Below are positions 7,831 to 17,322 of a stretch of 64,000 nucleotides of DNA, one piece after another. The DNA is from Parvibaculum sp039680535 (GTDB lineage Bacteria > Pseudomonadota > Alphaproteobacteria > Parvibaculales > Parvibaculaceae), in NCBI RefSeq assembly GCF_039680535.1, contig NZ_JBDKSS010000013.1, positions 659,216 through 723,215 on the forward strand, read 5' to 3'. The number at the start of each line of letters is the position of its first letter. The stretch's first letter is position 1. The translations under genes were made by a program, and so were the position numbers. Below the pieces are notes generated by a model. It worked only from the letters and a program-made list of their open reading frames with translations, had not been told where the DNA came from and searched no databases.

Positions 7831-8940
7831 TCAGTTCGCGAAGCGGAAATGCATGACGTCGCCGTCCTGCACAACGTATTCCTTGCCTTCGAGGCGCATC
7901 TTGCCTGCGTCCTTCGCGCCCTGCTCGCCGCCGAGCTTGACGTAGTCCTCATAGGCGATGGTTTCGGCGCGGATGAAGCCCTTCTCGAAATCCGTATGGA
8001 TGACACCGGCAGCGGCCGGCGCGCGTGTGCCGACCGTGATCGTCCAGGCGCGCGTTTCCTTCGGGCCCACCGTGAAATAGGTGATGAGGTGGAGGAGCTT
8101 GTAGCCCGCATGGATGAGGCGGTTGAGGCCGGGCTCTTCGAGGCCGAGCGTTTCGAGGAACTCGGTGCGCTCTTCGGTCGGAAGCTGCGCGATCTCTTCC
8201 TCGATACGCGCGGAGATGACGACCGCTTCCGCGCCTTCGGCGGCGGCGCGCGCCTCGACCTGCTTCGAGAAGGCGTTGCCGGTGGCGGCGGAACCTTCAT
8301 CGACGTTGCAGACGTAAAGAACCGGCTTCGAGGTGAGGAGGTTGAGTCCGTTCCACGCCTTCATGTCTTCTTCGGAAATCTTGCCCTGCTTCACGGCAAG
8401 GCGAGCGGGCTTGCCGTCGCGCAGCAGTTCGAGCGCGGTGTTCATCAGGTCGACGAGCTGCTTTGCTTCCTTGTCGCCGCCCTTGGCCTTCTTTTCGAGC
8501 GGGGTCACGCGCTTCTCGAGGCTTTCGAGATCGGCGAGCATCAATTCCGTTTCGACGATTTCGGCGTCGGCCAGCGGGTCGATCTTGCCTGCGACATGCA
8601 CGATGTCGCCGTCCTCGAAGCAGCGCAGCACATAGGCCACCGCGTCGACCTCGCGGATATTGGCGAGGAACTGGTTGCCGAGGCCTTCACCCTGGGAGGC
8701 GCCCTTCACGAGGCCGGCAATGTCGACGAAGGTGAGGCGCGTCGGAATGATTTCCTTGCTCTTGGCCGCCGCCGAAAGCGTTTCGAGGCGCGGATCGGGC
8801 ACGGCCACTTCGCCGACATTCGGCTCGATGGTGCAGAACGGGTAGTTCGCGGCCTGCGCCGACGCTGTCTGGGTCAGCGCATTGAAAAGGGTCGACTTGC
8901 CGACATTGGGCAATCCGACGATGCCGCACTTGAAACCCAT
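7831..8940 (-). CDS. ychF: Redox-regulated ATPase YchF (Obg-like P-loop protein)
   Basis: Ribosome-associated P-loop ATPase of the Obg/OLA1 group, 369 residues. The Walker A box GLPNVGKST, the switch with DIAGLVKGAS, and NVDEGS in place of the usual GTP-specific NKxD are present; this altered motif explains the ATP preference known for the family. A C-terminal TGS domain ends with DGDVMHFRF. It starts 2 bases after pth and is the last gene of the prs-rplY-pth-ychF run. Confidence 0.97.
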   Translation of the reverse strand: MGFKCGIVGLPNVGKSTLFNALTQTASAQAANYPFCTIEPNVGEVAVPDPRLETLSAAAKSKEIIPTRLTFVDIAGLVKGASQGEGLGNQFLANIREVDAVAYVLRCFEDGDIVHVAGKIDPLADAEIVETELMLADLESLEKRVTPLEKKAKGGDKEAKQLVDLMNTALELLRDGKPARLAVKQGKISEEDMKAWNGLNLLTSKPVLYVCNVDEGSAATGNAFSKQVEARAAAEGAEAVVISARIEEEIAQLPTEERTEFLETLGLEEPGLNRLIHAGYKLLHLITYFTVGPKETRAWTITVGTRAPAAAGVIHTDFEKGFIRAETIAYEDYVKLGGEQGAKDAGKMRLEGKEYVVQDGDVMHFRFAN

Positions 8941-8942
8941 GA

Positions 8943-9572
8943 CTACTTCTCTCCGTTTTCTATTGTCTTCTGATCCTTCGGCGCCGGCTTTTTCTTTTCC
9001 GGCTCCGGATTGAGCGCGAGATGCACCCGGTTGGCGAAGCTGTTGAACTGGCCTTCGCCGAGAAGGGGAGACGCATCCACGATCGCGTCCAGGAAGGGCT
9101 CAAGCCACTTCATGTCCGCCTTCGAGAAATCGCCCAGCACATGGCCGAGCACGCGGTCCTTGTCGCCTGGATGGCCGATGCCGAGACGAATGCGGCGATA
9201 GTTCTGGCCGATATGAGCGTCGATCGACCGCAGCCCGTTATGCCCGCCATGTCCGCCGCCCGTCTTGATGCGCAGCTTGCCTTCCGGCAGGTCGAGTTCG
9301 TCATGCATGACGACGACATGATCGGGCGTCAGCTTGTAGAAGCGCATGGCCTCGCCGACGGAGCGGCCGGATTCGTTCATATAGGTCATCGGCTTCAGCA
9401 CAATGACCTTTTCACCGGCAATCGTGCCTTCGCTGACGAGGCCCTGAAAGCGCTGGCGCTCCGGCGAAAAGGAATGGCGGCGGATGATCGCATCCACCGC
9501 CATGAAACCGATGTTGTGCCTGTTGAAGGCGTATTTGGGACCTGGATTGCCGAGGCCGACGAGAAGCAGCAT
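8943..9572 (-). CDS. pth: Peptidyl-tRNA hydrolase
   Basis: Releases peptides from prematurely dissociated peptidyl-tRNA. The 209-residue protein starts with LLVGLGNPGPKYAFNRHNIGF, which supplies the catalytic His and its Asn partner. VLKPMTYMNESG and VVMHDELDLPEGK are further family blocks. The C-terminal tail after about residue 185 is lysine- and proline-rich (PEPEKKKPAPKD), longer than in E. coli but common in alphaproteobacteria. It lies between rplY (24 bases) and ychF (2 bases). Confidence 0.97.
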   Translation of the reverse strand: MLLLVGLGNPGPKYAFNRHNIGFMAVDAIIRRHSFSPERQRFQGLVSEGTIAGEKVIVLKPMTYMNESGRSVGEAMRFYKLTPDHVVVMHDELDLPEGKLRIKTGGGHGGHNGLRSIDAHIGQNYRRIRLGIGHPGDKDRVLGHVLGDFSKADMKWLEPFLDAIVDASPLLGEGQFNSFANRVHLALNPEPEKKKPAPKDQKTIENGEK

Positions 9573-9596
9573 CGCGTCGGCCTCCGGCTAACCAGA

Positions 9597-10247
9597 TTAC
9601 TTCTTTGCCGCGGGCGCCTTGGCGGCAGCGGCGGGAGCCGCAGCGGCGGCGGCAGGCGCCGAAGCTTCGGCCGAAACGACGGCTGCGGGAGCGGCGATCG
9701 TCGCGACAGTGAAGTCACGATCCGACGAGGTCGGCTTCACGCCAGCCGGAAGCTTGACGGCCGAGATGTGGATCGACGAACCCATTTCGTAGCCGGTGAG
9801 GTCGATCTCGATCGCCTCGGGGATCGAGTCCGCCGGGCAGGAGAGCTCGATATCGTGGCTGACGATGTTCAGCACACCACCGGCCTTCATGCCCGGCGAG
9901 GCTTCATGGTTCACGAAGTGAACCGGAACTTCGACGGTGATGCTGGCGTTCTTGCCGACGCGCAGGAAATCCACATGGATGAGGAAGTCGCGCACGGGCT
10001 CGCGCTGCACGTCGCGCGGAATGACGTGCTCCTTGCGGCCATCGATCTCGATGTCGAGGGTGTGGCTCGTGAACGTGCCCGTCTGGTAGAGGGCGTTCAC
10101 GTCCTTGTAGTTCACCGAAATCAGTTCAGGGGTCTTCTTGTCGCCGTAAATGACGGCGGGGACGCGGCCTGCGAGGCGAAGCGAGCGAACAGCCCCCTTG
10201 CTGCTCTTCGTACGCGCCTCGGCCTTGAGCGTCAGGGTCTCAGCCAT
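9597..10247 (-). CDS. rplY: Large ribosomal subunit protein bL25 (CTC type)
   Basis: 5S rRNA-binding ribosomal protein of 216 residues, the long form with L25 domain (1-95, RTKSSKGAVRSLRLAGRVPA) and C-terminal TL5 beta domain (VEVPVHFVNHEASPG). The tail after about 185 is almost only alanine, proline and lysine. The ATG at 10247 is where homology starts; GGAG precedes it at about 10 bases. It is the second gene of the prs-led operon. Confidence 0.96.
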   Translation of the reverse strand: MAETLTLKAEARTKSSKGAVRSLRLAGRVPAVIYGDKKTPELISVNYKDVNALYQTGTFTSHTLDIEIDGRKEHVIPRDVQREPVRDFLIHVDFLRVGKNASITVEVPVHFVNHEASPGMKAGGVLNIVSHDIELSCPADSIPEAIEIDLTGYEMGSSIHISAVKLPAGVKPTSSDRDFTVATIAAPAAVVSAEASAPAAAAAAPAAAAKAPAAKK

Positions 10248-10403
10248 GGCTTTGATTCTCCAATAAAAATAGCCCCGGAGACGGGCTGTCCGCCGGCGGC
10301 TCACGGCGTTTCCTCCAGGGGTGTGGACGCCGTTCGGGGCGCGTTATAGCGCCCGGAGGGGGAAAACTCAACCCGTGGAAAAGGTTTGGAGGAGGCTGAT
10401 GCC

Positions 10404-11336
10404 TCAGTCGAACAGGCTCGAAACCGAGCGTTCCTCGGCGGTACGGCGCATCGCTTCGCCGATCAGCGGGGCGATGGTGACGGTGCGGATGTTGTGCGCG
10501 ACGCGCACGGCTTCCGTCGCCTGGATCGAGTCGGTGATGACCAGTTCCTTGAGCTGCGAGGCCGAGACGCGGGCCACCGCGCCGCCGGAAAGCACGCCAT
10601 GGGTCACATAGGCCGAAACGTCCGTCGCGCCCTGCTTCAGCAGCGCCTCGGCGGCGTTGCAGAGGGTGCCGGCGGAGTCGACGATATCGTCGACCAGAAT
10701 GCAGGAACGGCCCTTCACATCGCCGATGATGTTCATGACCTCGGACTCGCCGGCACGCTCGCGGCGCTTGTCGACGATGGCGAGGTCGGCATTGATGCGC
10801 TTGGCGATGGCGCGGGCGCGGACCACGCCGCCCACGTCCGGCGACACGATCATCGTCTTGCCATTGTCGTAGTGCTGCTCGATGTCGCGCGTCAGCACGG
10901 GCGCCGCGAACAGATTATCCGTCGGAATGTCGAAGAAGCCCTGGATCTGGCCGGCATGGAGGTCGAGCGTCAGCACGCGGTCGACGCCGGCCGTGGTGAT
11001 GAGGTTCGCAACGAGCTTGGCCGAGATCGGGGCGCGCGGGCCGGGCTTCCGGTCCTGACGGGCATAGCCGAAATAGGGCAGCACCGCCGTGATGCGGCGC
11101 GCGGAGGCGCGCTTCAACGCATCGACGATGATGAGAAGTTCCATCAAATGGTCGTTGGCGGGGTAGGAGGTCGACTGGATCACGAAGACGTCCTCGCCGC
11201 GGACGTTTTCCTGGATTTCGACGAAGACTTCCATGTCCGCGAAGCGGCGGACGACCGATTTTGTGAGGGGAAGGTTGAGGTAGGCGGCTATGGCTTCGGC
11301 AAGCGCACGGTTGGAGTTGCCTGCGACGAGTTTCAT
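10404..11336 (-). CDS. prs: Ribose-phosphate pyrophosphokinase
   Basis: Makes phosphoribosyl pyrophosphate from ribose 5-phosphate and ATP for nucleotide, His and Trp synthesis. The protein has 310 residues, and starts MKLVAGNSNRALAEAIA as in relatives; an in-frame extension to 11369 is not supported. Conserved regions include FADMEVFVEIQENVRG, PYFGYARQDRK (ATP loop), VLTLDLHAGQIQGFF and the PRPP-binding CILVDDIVDSAGT. GGGGG precedes the ATG. A 156-base gap with a small GGGCGC/GCGCCC hairpin separates it from rplY, so rplY may also have its own promoter. Confidence 0.97.
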   Translation of the reverse strand: MKLVAGNSNRALAEAIAAYLNLPLTKSVVRRFADMEVFVEIQENVRGEDVFVIQSTSYPANDHLMELLIIVDALKRASARRITAVLPYFGYARQDRKPGPRAPISAKLVANLITTAGVDRVLTLDLHAGQIQGFFDIPTDNLFAAPVLTRDIEQHYDNGKTMIVSPDVGGVVRARAIAKRINADLAIVDKRRERAGESEVMNIIGDVKGRSCILVDDIVDSAGTLCNAAEALLKQGATDVSAYVTHGVLSGGAVARVSASQLKELVITDSIQATEAVRVAHNIRTVTIAPLIGEAMRRTAEERSVSSLFD

Positions 11337-11479
11337 GGCCTTTGACCCCCGGGGAAATGTCGCGCTCATGCTTTTTGTGACGCCGGCGCGACGGCGCGTG
11401 CGGGTTTTAACAAGGCGGCGGGGCGCTTGTAAACACCGGCCCTTTCGCTCCTGCGAAAACTACGGGCCGGGTGTCTCTT

Positions 11480-12460
11480 TCAGGCACCTTTGGCCGGTTG
11501 GGTGAGGAGGGAGAGGACGCCGCTGGCCGCTGCCTCCCCGGCCTGGCCCGCGAGACGGCCCCAGCGGACGGCCACCTGGGCGGGACTCACGGCATTGGCC
11601 TGAATGACCGTGCCGACGAGACGGCCATCGTCGGCCACCACTTGCCATTGAATCGCAAGAGAAGGCTCCGCGTTGGCCGTGGCTGCGAGAGCGACTTCGC
11701 CGCGCACAATATAGTGTCCGGCGTTCCATTGGGGGGTAGGCGCCCGGCGCCTGAGCGCGTCGCCGAGGGCGGAGGCCAGTGCCTCGCGTCCGTCGCCGGG
11801 GGCGGGGCCCATGTCGATATCGAAGCGAAGCCGCTCGCCGGGGCTTGCCGCCTGCGTGTGGTGGGAAATGCTGCCGGTAATGAAATCGGTGTCCGGTCCG
11901 GCGGCGATTGTGGCGTCGGGGCCGAGGTCGCCCGGCTCGAGCCCGGCCAGGGCGTGTCCCGCCTGGATCGAGGCGATATGCCAGGCGGCGAGCTTGACCA
12001 CCGCCTCGCCCGCGACGGGCATCAGATCGGAACGGGTGAGGCCTGCGCCACCGCTTTTCGCAATCAGCGCTTCCTCGACGATCCGGTGCAGCGCGACGCC
12101 TTCCGCCGAGCGGATGTCGAGTACGGCGACGAGATAGGTGCCCCTTGGTGTGAGCCCGGCGTCGACCGCGCCCGCGATGGCATATCTGTGCCGCGCATCG
12201 GCGGAGGCGAAGGGCATGCCTGGGCGCGCTGCCTGTTCCTCGATGAGTGCGGCGAGAAGCGCTGCGTCAGCGGGGCTGAGATGCCCCGCTGTGGCGAGCT
12301 TCACTTTGACGGGGGGAATCGAGGCTGCCGCGCCGGCAGGCGCTTTTTCATCCGTGCAGCCGGCGAGACCGAGAATCAAGACGGCGGTTGCGACTCGCAG
12401 CCGTCGCGCGAAATGCCTGCGCGCCCGCCGCCAATGATCCGCTGTCGTTACGCCCTGCAC
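11480..12460 (-). CDS. Putative lipoprotein of unknown function
   Basis: Protein of 326 residues. After a basic N-region (RRARRHFARRLR), ATAVLILGLAGC forms a lipoprotein signal with a lipobox LAGC at about residue 35, so it should be anchored in the outer or inner membrane. The rest is alanine-rich and mixed alpha/beta with no motif I recognise. It ends 143 bases before prs and is divergent from a Nudix gene across a 147-base gap. Lgt, which modifies such proteins, is encoded 2.4 kb away. Function not assigned. Confidence 0.72.
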   Translation of the reverse strand: MQGVTTADHWRRARRHFARRLRVATAVLILGLAGCTDEKAPAGAAASIPPVKVKLATAGHLSPADAALLAALIEEQAARPGMPFASADARHRYAIAGAVDAGLTPRGTYLVAVLDIRSAEGVALHRIVEEALIAKSGGAGLTRSDLMPVAGEAVVKLAAWHIASIQAGHALAGLEPGDLGPDATIAAGPDTDFITGSISHHTQAASPGERLRFDIDMGPAPGDGREALASALGDALRRRAPTPQWNAGHYIVRGEVALAATANAEPSLAIQWQVVADDGRLVGTVIQANAVSPAQVAVRWGRLAGQAGEAAASGVLSLLTQPAKGA

Positions 12461-12607
12461 CTACGCCTCGCTGCCGGATCGAACGCATGGAAAAGCGATT
12501 CGTCCGCGACAAGGGTACCTCTTCGGCGGCGGGAGCCGAAGTCTTTGGCATGCGGATGCGCCGAAGCTAGTCTTGGCCCAGGGGGAATCGCGTCATACGG
12601 AGATGAA

Positions 12608-13018
12608 ATGGAGATTCGTGTGTCGGCGGTCGCTCTCCTGCGCGACGACGCCGTGCTACTGGTCCGAAAGCGCGGCACGGCGCGCTTCATGCTGCCGGGC
12701 GGAAAATTCGACGCCGCCGAAACGCCGCGTGAATGCGCGATGCGGGAGCTGCGCGAGGAACTGGGCATCGACATCGACGGCGATACACTTCTGCCCCTCG
12801 GGCGTTTTTCGGCCGTGGCTGCAAACGAGCCCGGCCATGTGGTGATCGCGGATATTTTTACGTCGCCGCTTTCAGGCACGCCCGATGCGCATGCGGAAAT
12901 CGAGGAACTGCGGTGGTTTGCCTTGCGCGAGCCCGCGACGCCCGATCTGGCGCCGCTCCTTGCTCAACATGTGTTGCCCCGGCTGCGCGAGCGCCTCAGT
13001 CCTGCGGCGCAAGCCTGA
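12608..13018 (+). CDS. Nudix hydrolase
   Basis: A 136-residue single-domain pyrophosphohydrolase. The Nudix box is complete between residues 32 and 54 (GKFDAAE, seven residues, then RELREELGI), giving the Mg-binding glutamates. Substrate cannot be read from sequence; small size and FMLPGGKF resemble the MutT-like group. The 3' end overlaps the convergent pgeF gene by 23 bases. The ATG at 12608 gives the protein start seen in relatives (MEIRVSAVALL). Confidence 0.9.
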   Translation: MEIRVSAVALLRDDAVLLVRKRGTARFMLPGGKFDAAETPRECAMRELREELGIDIDGDTLLPLGRFSAVAANEPGHVVIADIFTSPLSGTPDAHAEIEELRWFALREPATPDLAPLLAQHVLPRLRERLSPAAQA

Positions 13019-13769
13019 TCGCCGAAATCTGTCGTCCGTAATCCGGTTCGCCGCGATGAGTTGTACGGCGATAGGAGAAGAAGCGCCGCTCGTCTGCGTA
13101 AGTGCAGAGGCCGAGCGACGCAACCGCGCCGACGCCTGCGGCCTCAAGACGCGCGGCCGCATAGCTGGGCAGGTCGAACATGAAGTGCCCGCCGCGCGAC
13201 GAAGGCGTGAAAAAGCGATCGTCGCTCGCCTTCGCCTCGATGAAACGCGCGTGAAACTCCGGGCCCACTTCATAGGCGTCGCGCGAGATGCAGGGGCCGA
13301 TAATGGCGACGATGTCCTCGCGGGTCGCACCGAGTTCGATCATCGCCTCAACCGTCGCATCGAGTACGCCAGTGAAAGCGCCTTTCCAGCCCGCATGAGC
13401 GGCGCCGACGATACGCGCCTTGCTGTCGGCGAAAAGCACCGGCGCGCAATCGGCGGTCAGGATGCCGAGCGTCACCGAGGGGAGATCCGTCACCATGGCG
13501 TCGGCTTGCGGGGCATGGCCATGCTCCCATGCTTCGGTGGCGTGCACGACATTGGGGCTGTGAATCTGGTGGACGGTGACGAGATGGTTTGGCTCCGCGT
13601 CGAGCGCGCGTGCAACGCGGGCGCGGTTTTCGCGCACGGCCTGCTTGTCGTCGTCCGAGCCATAGCCGCAATTGAGCGACGCATGGATGCCCTCGGACAC
13701 GCCGCCTTCGCGCGTGAAAAAGCCGTGGCGAATATGCGCGAGATGTTCGAGCGGCTTGGCGGTGAGCAT
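12996..13769 (-). CDS. pgeF: Peptidoglycan editing factor PgeF / multicopper polyphenol oxidase (YfiH) family
   Basis: A 257-residue DUF152 protein. Metal-binding motifs are visible: HQIHS, LTADCAPVLFAD and GAAHAGWKG, with VGPCISRDAYEVG near the C-terminal half. Family members hydrolyse purine nucleosides and correct misincorporated amino acids in peptidoglycan stems. It is the last of three closely spaced minus-strand genes (lgt-midA-pgeF) and starts 11 bases after midA. Confidence 0.93.
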   Translation of the reverse strand: MLTAKPLEHLAHIRHGFFTREGGVSEGIHASLNCGYGSDDDKQAVRENRARVARALDAEPNHLVTVHQIHSPNVVHATEAWEHGHAPQADAMVTDLPSVTLGILTADCAPVLFADSKARIVGAAHAGWKGAFTGVLDATVEAMIELGATREDIVAIIGPCISRDAYEVGPEFHARFIEAKASDDRFFTPSSRGGHFMFDLPSYAAARLEAAGVGAVASLGLCTYADERRFFSYRRTTHRGEPDYGRQISAIRLAPQD

Positions 13770-13780
13770 GAAAGGTCCTG

Positions 13781-14863
13781 TCAGAATCCGGCGGGCGCAG
13801 GCGCGGAGGGTGCAGCGAGGCCCAGTACCTTGAAGAGGCTGCCCATCTGGTCGGGCGCCGTCAATCGCGTCAATGCGGCGTCGACGGCCAGGGCTTGTGC
13901 GGGCGTCGCGCGGGCCTTGAGCGCATTGGCGCGCGCCTCGATGCCGAGCGCCTTGAGGAACGCGCCTTGCTCAACGGGGCCATAGGGCTTCGCGCCGCCG
14001 CGCCTTGCGGCATCGGCCAGCGCTTCGAAATCGACATGGGCGGTGATGTCCGCTTCGCCGGGGGTTGCGAACACATCCACATATTGATGAGCCTTCAGCG
14101 CTTGCAGCGTATCGCCTGCCGCACTCTTCATGTGCCCGTAGTCGATGATGAGCGCCGCGCCGCCAAGCCTTGCGATCCGGAGGGCTATCGCTTCCGCAAT
14201 GGCGGTGGAGACGGGCGAGATTTCGCCGATGCTGCCCAGAGGCGCATCGCGCATGGCGGGCGGCAGGGCCGTGGCGGGTGTGGCGACAGGCGCAAGCGCG
14301 GGAATGAAACGAGGGTTCTCTTCGGTCGAGCCATCGGCCAGCGTCACATGCCGCTCGCACCAGCCGCGCTCGGTCTTCACATATTGCGCGATGGGCAATG
14401 CGTCGAAGAATTCATTGGCGATGAGAAAGAGCGGGTCTGGCGGCAATTGCTCGAAGCGCTCATGCCATGTCGCGCGAGGGACGAGGCGCTGTTGCGCGGC
14501 GCGGAGCACGGGGCTCGTCTCGACGAAATGCACGCGCGCGGCATCGAGCGCGCCGGGCACGGAGCGGAGCGCGCGAAGCGCATCCGCCATCAGCGTTCCG
14601 CGTCCGGGCCCGAGTTCGGCAAGGATGAAATGTTTCGGGCGTCCTTGCGCGATCCACGCATCGGCGATCCACAGTCCGATCAGCTCGCCGAACATCTGGC
14701 TGACTTCCGGCGCGGTGGTGAAGTCGCCGCGGGCGCCCAGCGGATCGCGTGTCATGTAATAGCCGTGCTCGGGATGGCCGAGCGCCAGCGCCATATATTG
14801 CGAAATCGGGATTGGCCCCGTCGCCTCGATCATGCGCGCGAGGTGGCGCGCAAGCGCGGTCAT
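13781..14863 (-). CDS. MidA/NDUFAF7 family class I SAM-dependent methyltransferase
   Basis: A 360-residue SAM-dependent methyltransferase. HGYYMTRDPLGARGDFTTAPE is the N-terminal signature, FILAELGPGRGTLMAD binds SAM and LIANEFFDALPIAQY follows. The mitochondrial homologue dimethylates an arginine in complex I, so a role in NADH dehydrogenase assembly is plausible. The start at 14863 gives MTALARHLARMI, the family start, 4 bases after the lgt stop. An upstream extension in the same frame lies inside lgt and was ignored. Confidence 0.92.
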   Translation of the reverse strand: MTALARHLARMIEATGPIPISQYMALALGHPEHGYYMTRDPLGARGDFTTAPEVSQMFGELIGLWIADAWIAQGRPKHFILAELGPGRGTLMADALRALRSVPGALDAARVHFVETSPVLRAAQQRLVPRATWHERFEQLPPDPLFLIANEFFDALPIAQYVKTERGWCERHVTLADGSTEENPRFIPALAPVATPATALPPAMRDAPLGSIGEISPVSTAIAEAIALRIARLGGAALIIDYGHMKSAAGDTLQALKAHQYVDVFATPGEADITAHVDFEALADAARRGGAKPYGPVEQGAFLKALGIEARANALKARATPAQALAVDAALTRLTAPDQMGSLFKVLGLAAPSAPAPAGF

Positions 14864-14867
14864 CGCG

Positions 14868-15716
14868 TCACGTCCGCTTGGTGGCGGAGCGCTGCGGCGC
14901 GAGCCATTCGGCAACCACAGGCGCCTTCCAGGCAAGCAACGCGCCGGCAAGGATCATCGGCACGGAAAGAACCATGCCCATTGTCAACCAATCGCCATAG
15001 AGATAGCCAACTTGCGCGTCGGGCTCGCGGAAGAACTCGACGATCACGCGCGACAGGCCGTAACCCATGATGAAGACGCCCATGATGGTGCCCGGGCGTT
15101 GCAGTAGCTTGAAGCGATGTGTGAGGAGACGCAGCACGAGGAAGAGCACGATGCCTTCGAGGGCCGCTTCATAGAGCTGGCTCGGATGGCGCGGGATCGG
15201 TCCGCCGGTCGGGAAGATGATTCCCCAGGGCGCGTCGGTGGGGCGCCCCCACAACTCGCTGTTGATGAAGTTCGCGATGCGTCCGAAGAACTGGCCGATG
15301 GGCTGCGCGGCGCAGACGAGATCCATCAGCGTCAGCGCCGGAATGTTGCGGCGGCGAGAGAAGACCGCGAGCGCGACGAGAACACCCAAAGCTCCGCCAT
15401 GGAAGCTCATTCCGCCATGCCAGACGGTGAAGATCTCGTTCGGATGCTCCATGTAGTAGCTGAAATTGTAGACGAAGACGTAGCCGATGCGGCCGCCGAG
15501 AATGACGCCCAATGCGGCCCAGAGAAGCGCGTCGTCCACCTCGAGCTTGCCGATCGGTGCGGAGCCCTGCCAGAGCTTCGGCGTGTCGATCATGGCGAGG
15601 ATATAGCGCCAGCCGAGAACGAGCCCGGCGATATAGGCAAGCGCATACCAGCGGACGGCGAGAGGCCCGATATGGATGAGCACCGGATCGATATTGGGGA
15701 AGGGGATGCCGGTCAT
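14868..15716 (-). CDS. lgt: Prolipoprotein diacylglyceryl transferase
   Basis: Inner-membrane enzyme of 282 residues that transfers diacylglycerol to the lipobox cysteine of prolipoproteins. Seven hydrophobic segments are apparent. Conserved elements are VRWYALAYIAG, GGMSFHGGALG (catalytic His) and the Lgt signature GRIANFINSELWGRPT. First gene of the lgt-midA-pgeF run; the start (MTGIPFPNIDPV) matches family length. Confidence 0.97.
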   Translation of the reverse strand: MTGIPFPNIDPVLIHIGPLAVRWYALAYIAGLVLGWRYILAMIDTPKLWQGSAPIGKLEVDDALLWAALGVILGGRIGYVFVYNFSYYMEHPNEIFTVWHGGMSFHGGALGVLVALAVFSRRRNIPALTLMDLVCAAQPIGQFFGRIANFINSELWGRPTDAPWGIIFPTGGPIPRHPSQLYEAALEGIVLFLVLRLLTHRFKLLQRPGTIMGVFIMGYGLSRVIVEFFREPDAQVGYLYGDWLTMGMVLSVPMILAGALLAWKAPVVAEWLAPQRSATKRT

Positions 15717-15793
15717 GGGGCCTCGATGTGGCGAAGGGATGCCGCGCCAGTGTCACCGCCGCCCGTCGAGTGTCAAGCCGCGCGTGGGGCCCA

Positions 15794-17146
15794 TCAACGC
15801 ATCGCAAAGAGTTCCTGATGGAAGCGATGCGTTACATCCCATCCATGTGCCGCGAAGTCCTGCCTCAGTGCCGCACCGAAGCCGATGGGCCCGCAGAACC
15901 AGATGCTTGCCTGGCGCCAATCCGGCACCTCTCGCCGGATGCGGTCACCGTTCAATCTGCCGTCCCGCGCGTCGTGGAGCACATGCAGGCGGACGCCTGC
16001 GGCCTCGGCGTCGCCGGTGAGCTTGGCGATGGCCTCGTCGCTCCAGTCAGCGGTCGAGTGGAATAGATCGATGATCTGGGCGGCTTTTCCCGGTGCTGCC
16101 TGCCGCTCCATTGCGATCTGCTTCAGCCGGGCAATGAAAGGCGTTATGCCGATGCCCGCACCGACCCAGATCTGGTGAGGAAAACCGTCATCGAAGGTGA
16201 AACAGCCATAGGGCCCCTCGACCTTCACTTTCTGGCCGATGCGCAGTCGCTCGCGAAGCGTTTTGGTGTGGTCGCCAAGTTCCTTGGTGATGAAGGTCAG
16301 GCGGCGCTCGGCACGATCCCAGGCGGAGGCGATGGTGTAGGGATGGGCGCCTTCCGAGGCGTCGGAGGTCACGAAGGCGAATTGTCCGGCCTTGTGGCCC
16401 GGCCATCCGCGCGGTAGCGCGACCTGACCTTCGAGGACGCGCAGGCTCGGATAGTAGTCGAGATCGACGATCGAGCCTTCGACCTGCCGCCCGGCGCCGA
16501 CGCGTCTGAAGAGGACGACGATGGCGGCCGCCGTGCCGTTGAGCACCAGCACCGCCATCAGGATGCCGAGCGGCGAGGCCCAGTAGCCGAACCGCATAAG
16601 AATGATCGTGTGAAAGGCAAGCACCAGATAGGCCAGGGCGATGAACCGGTGCGTCTTGTAGAAGATGCGGTAGGGAATGAGCTGGATCAGGGCCACCGCG
16701 ATCAACAGCACCGCTGCATAGAAGGCCCATTCGCCCAGGCCTTCGGCTGTGTCGCGGAAACCGGAGAAGAGTTGTTCGACGGGATTCTCGATTGCAGGAC
16801 GCGGACCGCGCACAGGACGCTCAAGCCAGCCGAAGCCCACCGCCCATTTCGGACCCTTCGCCCAGAGCCAATGCGTGATGGAGAGAACGAGTCCGCCGAT
16901 GCCGAGCCATTTGTGCAGGCGGTACATCTTGTCGAGCCCGCCGAGCCAGCGCTCCGGCCAGCGCGGGCGCAGCGCGAGGAGCATGGCCAGGCTCATGCAG
17001 CCAATGCCGAGAATGCCGGTGTATTGCACCATGCTTCCGCGAATGGTGAAAAAGCCGCTCTGTGCGAGGGCGGTCGGATCGGCGGCGAACCACAAAAGGC
17101 TCAACAGGGCGAGCAGGCCCCAGAAGACGAGTTTGATGTTCCGCAT
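15794..17146 (-). CDS. Ferric-reductase-like membrane oxidoreductase with FAD/NAD domains
   Basis: A 450-residue membrane flavocytochrome. Residues 1-210 hold about six membrane segments with haem-ligand histidines (KMYRLHKWLGIGGLVLS and FYKTHRFIALAYLVLAFHT). From about 220 a FAD-binding barrel follows (HPYTIAS) and then an NAD-binding region (GAGIGITPFIARLK, IWFCGPIGFG). Such proteins move electrons from NAD(P)H across the membrane to ferric iron or another acceptor. The start at 17146 has GGGGTCAAC before it. It is divergent from ubiK over 176 bases. Acceptor unknown. Confidence 0.88.
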   Translation of the reverse strand: MRNIKLVFWGLLALLSLLWFAADPTALAQSGFFTIRGSMVQYTGILGIGCMSLAMLLALRPRWPERWLGGLDKMYRLHKWLGIGGLVLSITHWLWAKGPKWAVGFGWLERPVRGPRPAIENPVEQLFSGFRDTAEGLGEWAFYAAVLLIAVALIQLIPYRIFYKTHRFIALAYLVLAFHTIILMRFGYWASPLGILMAVLVLNGTAAAIVVLFRRVGAGRQVEGSIVDLDYYPSLRVLEGQVALPRGWPGHKAGQFAFVTSDASEGAHPYTIASAWDRAERRLTFITKELGDHTKTLRERLRIGQKVKVEGPYGCFTFDDGFPHQIWVGAGIGITPFIARLKQIAMERQAAPGKAAQIIDLFHSTADWSDEAIAKLTGDAEAAGVRLHVLHDARDGRLNGDRIRREVPDWRQASIWFCGPIGFGAALRQDFAAHGWDVTHRFHQELFAMR

Positions 17147-17322
17147 GTTGACCCCATCATGGACCGCGCTACCGTCGTCATTGTAATGCCCCCCGGCCAC
17201 ACATGGACTTGATCTGCCTCAATCGGCGGCAAAACGGCCGCGCAGCCGCGAGGCAAATTGACCCGTTCGATTTTTTCGTCCTGAAGGTTTATGGTCGGCC
17301 TGCTTCGGAGTAGGAGAGCGAA

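Noticed and set aside
10340..10362. GGGCGC/GCGCCC hairpin between prs and rplY as terminator
   Set aside because: Only 6 pairs with no T-run on either strand; prs and rplY are commonly co-transcribed.
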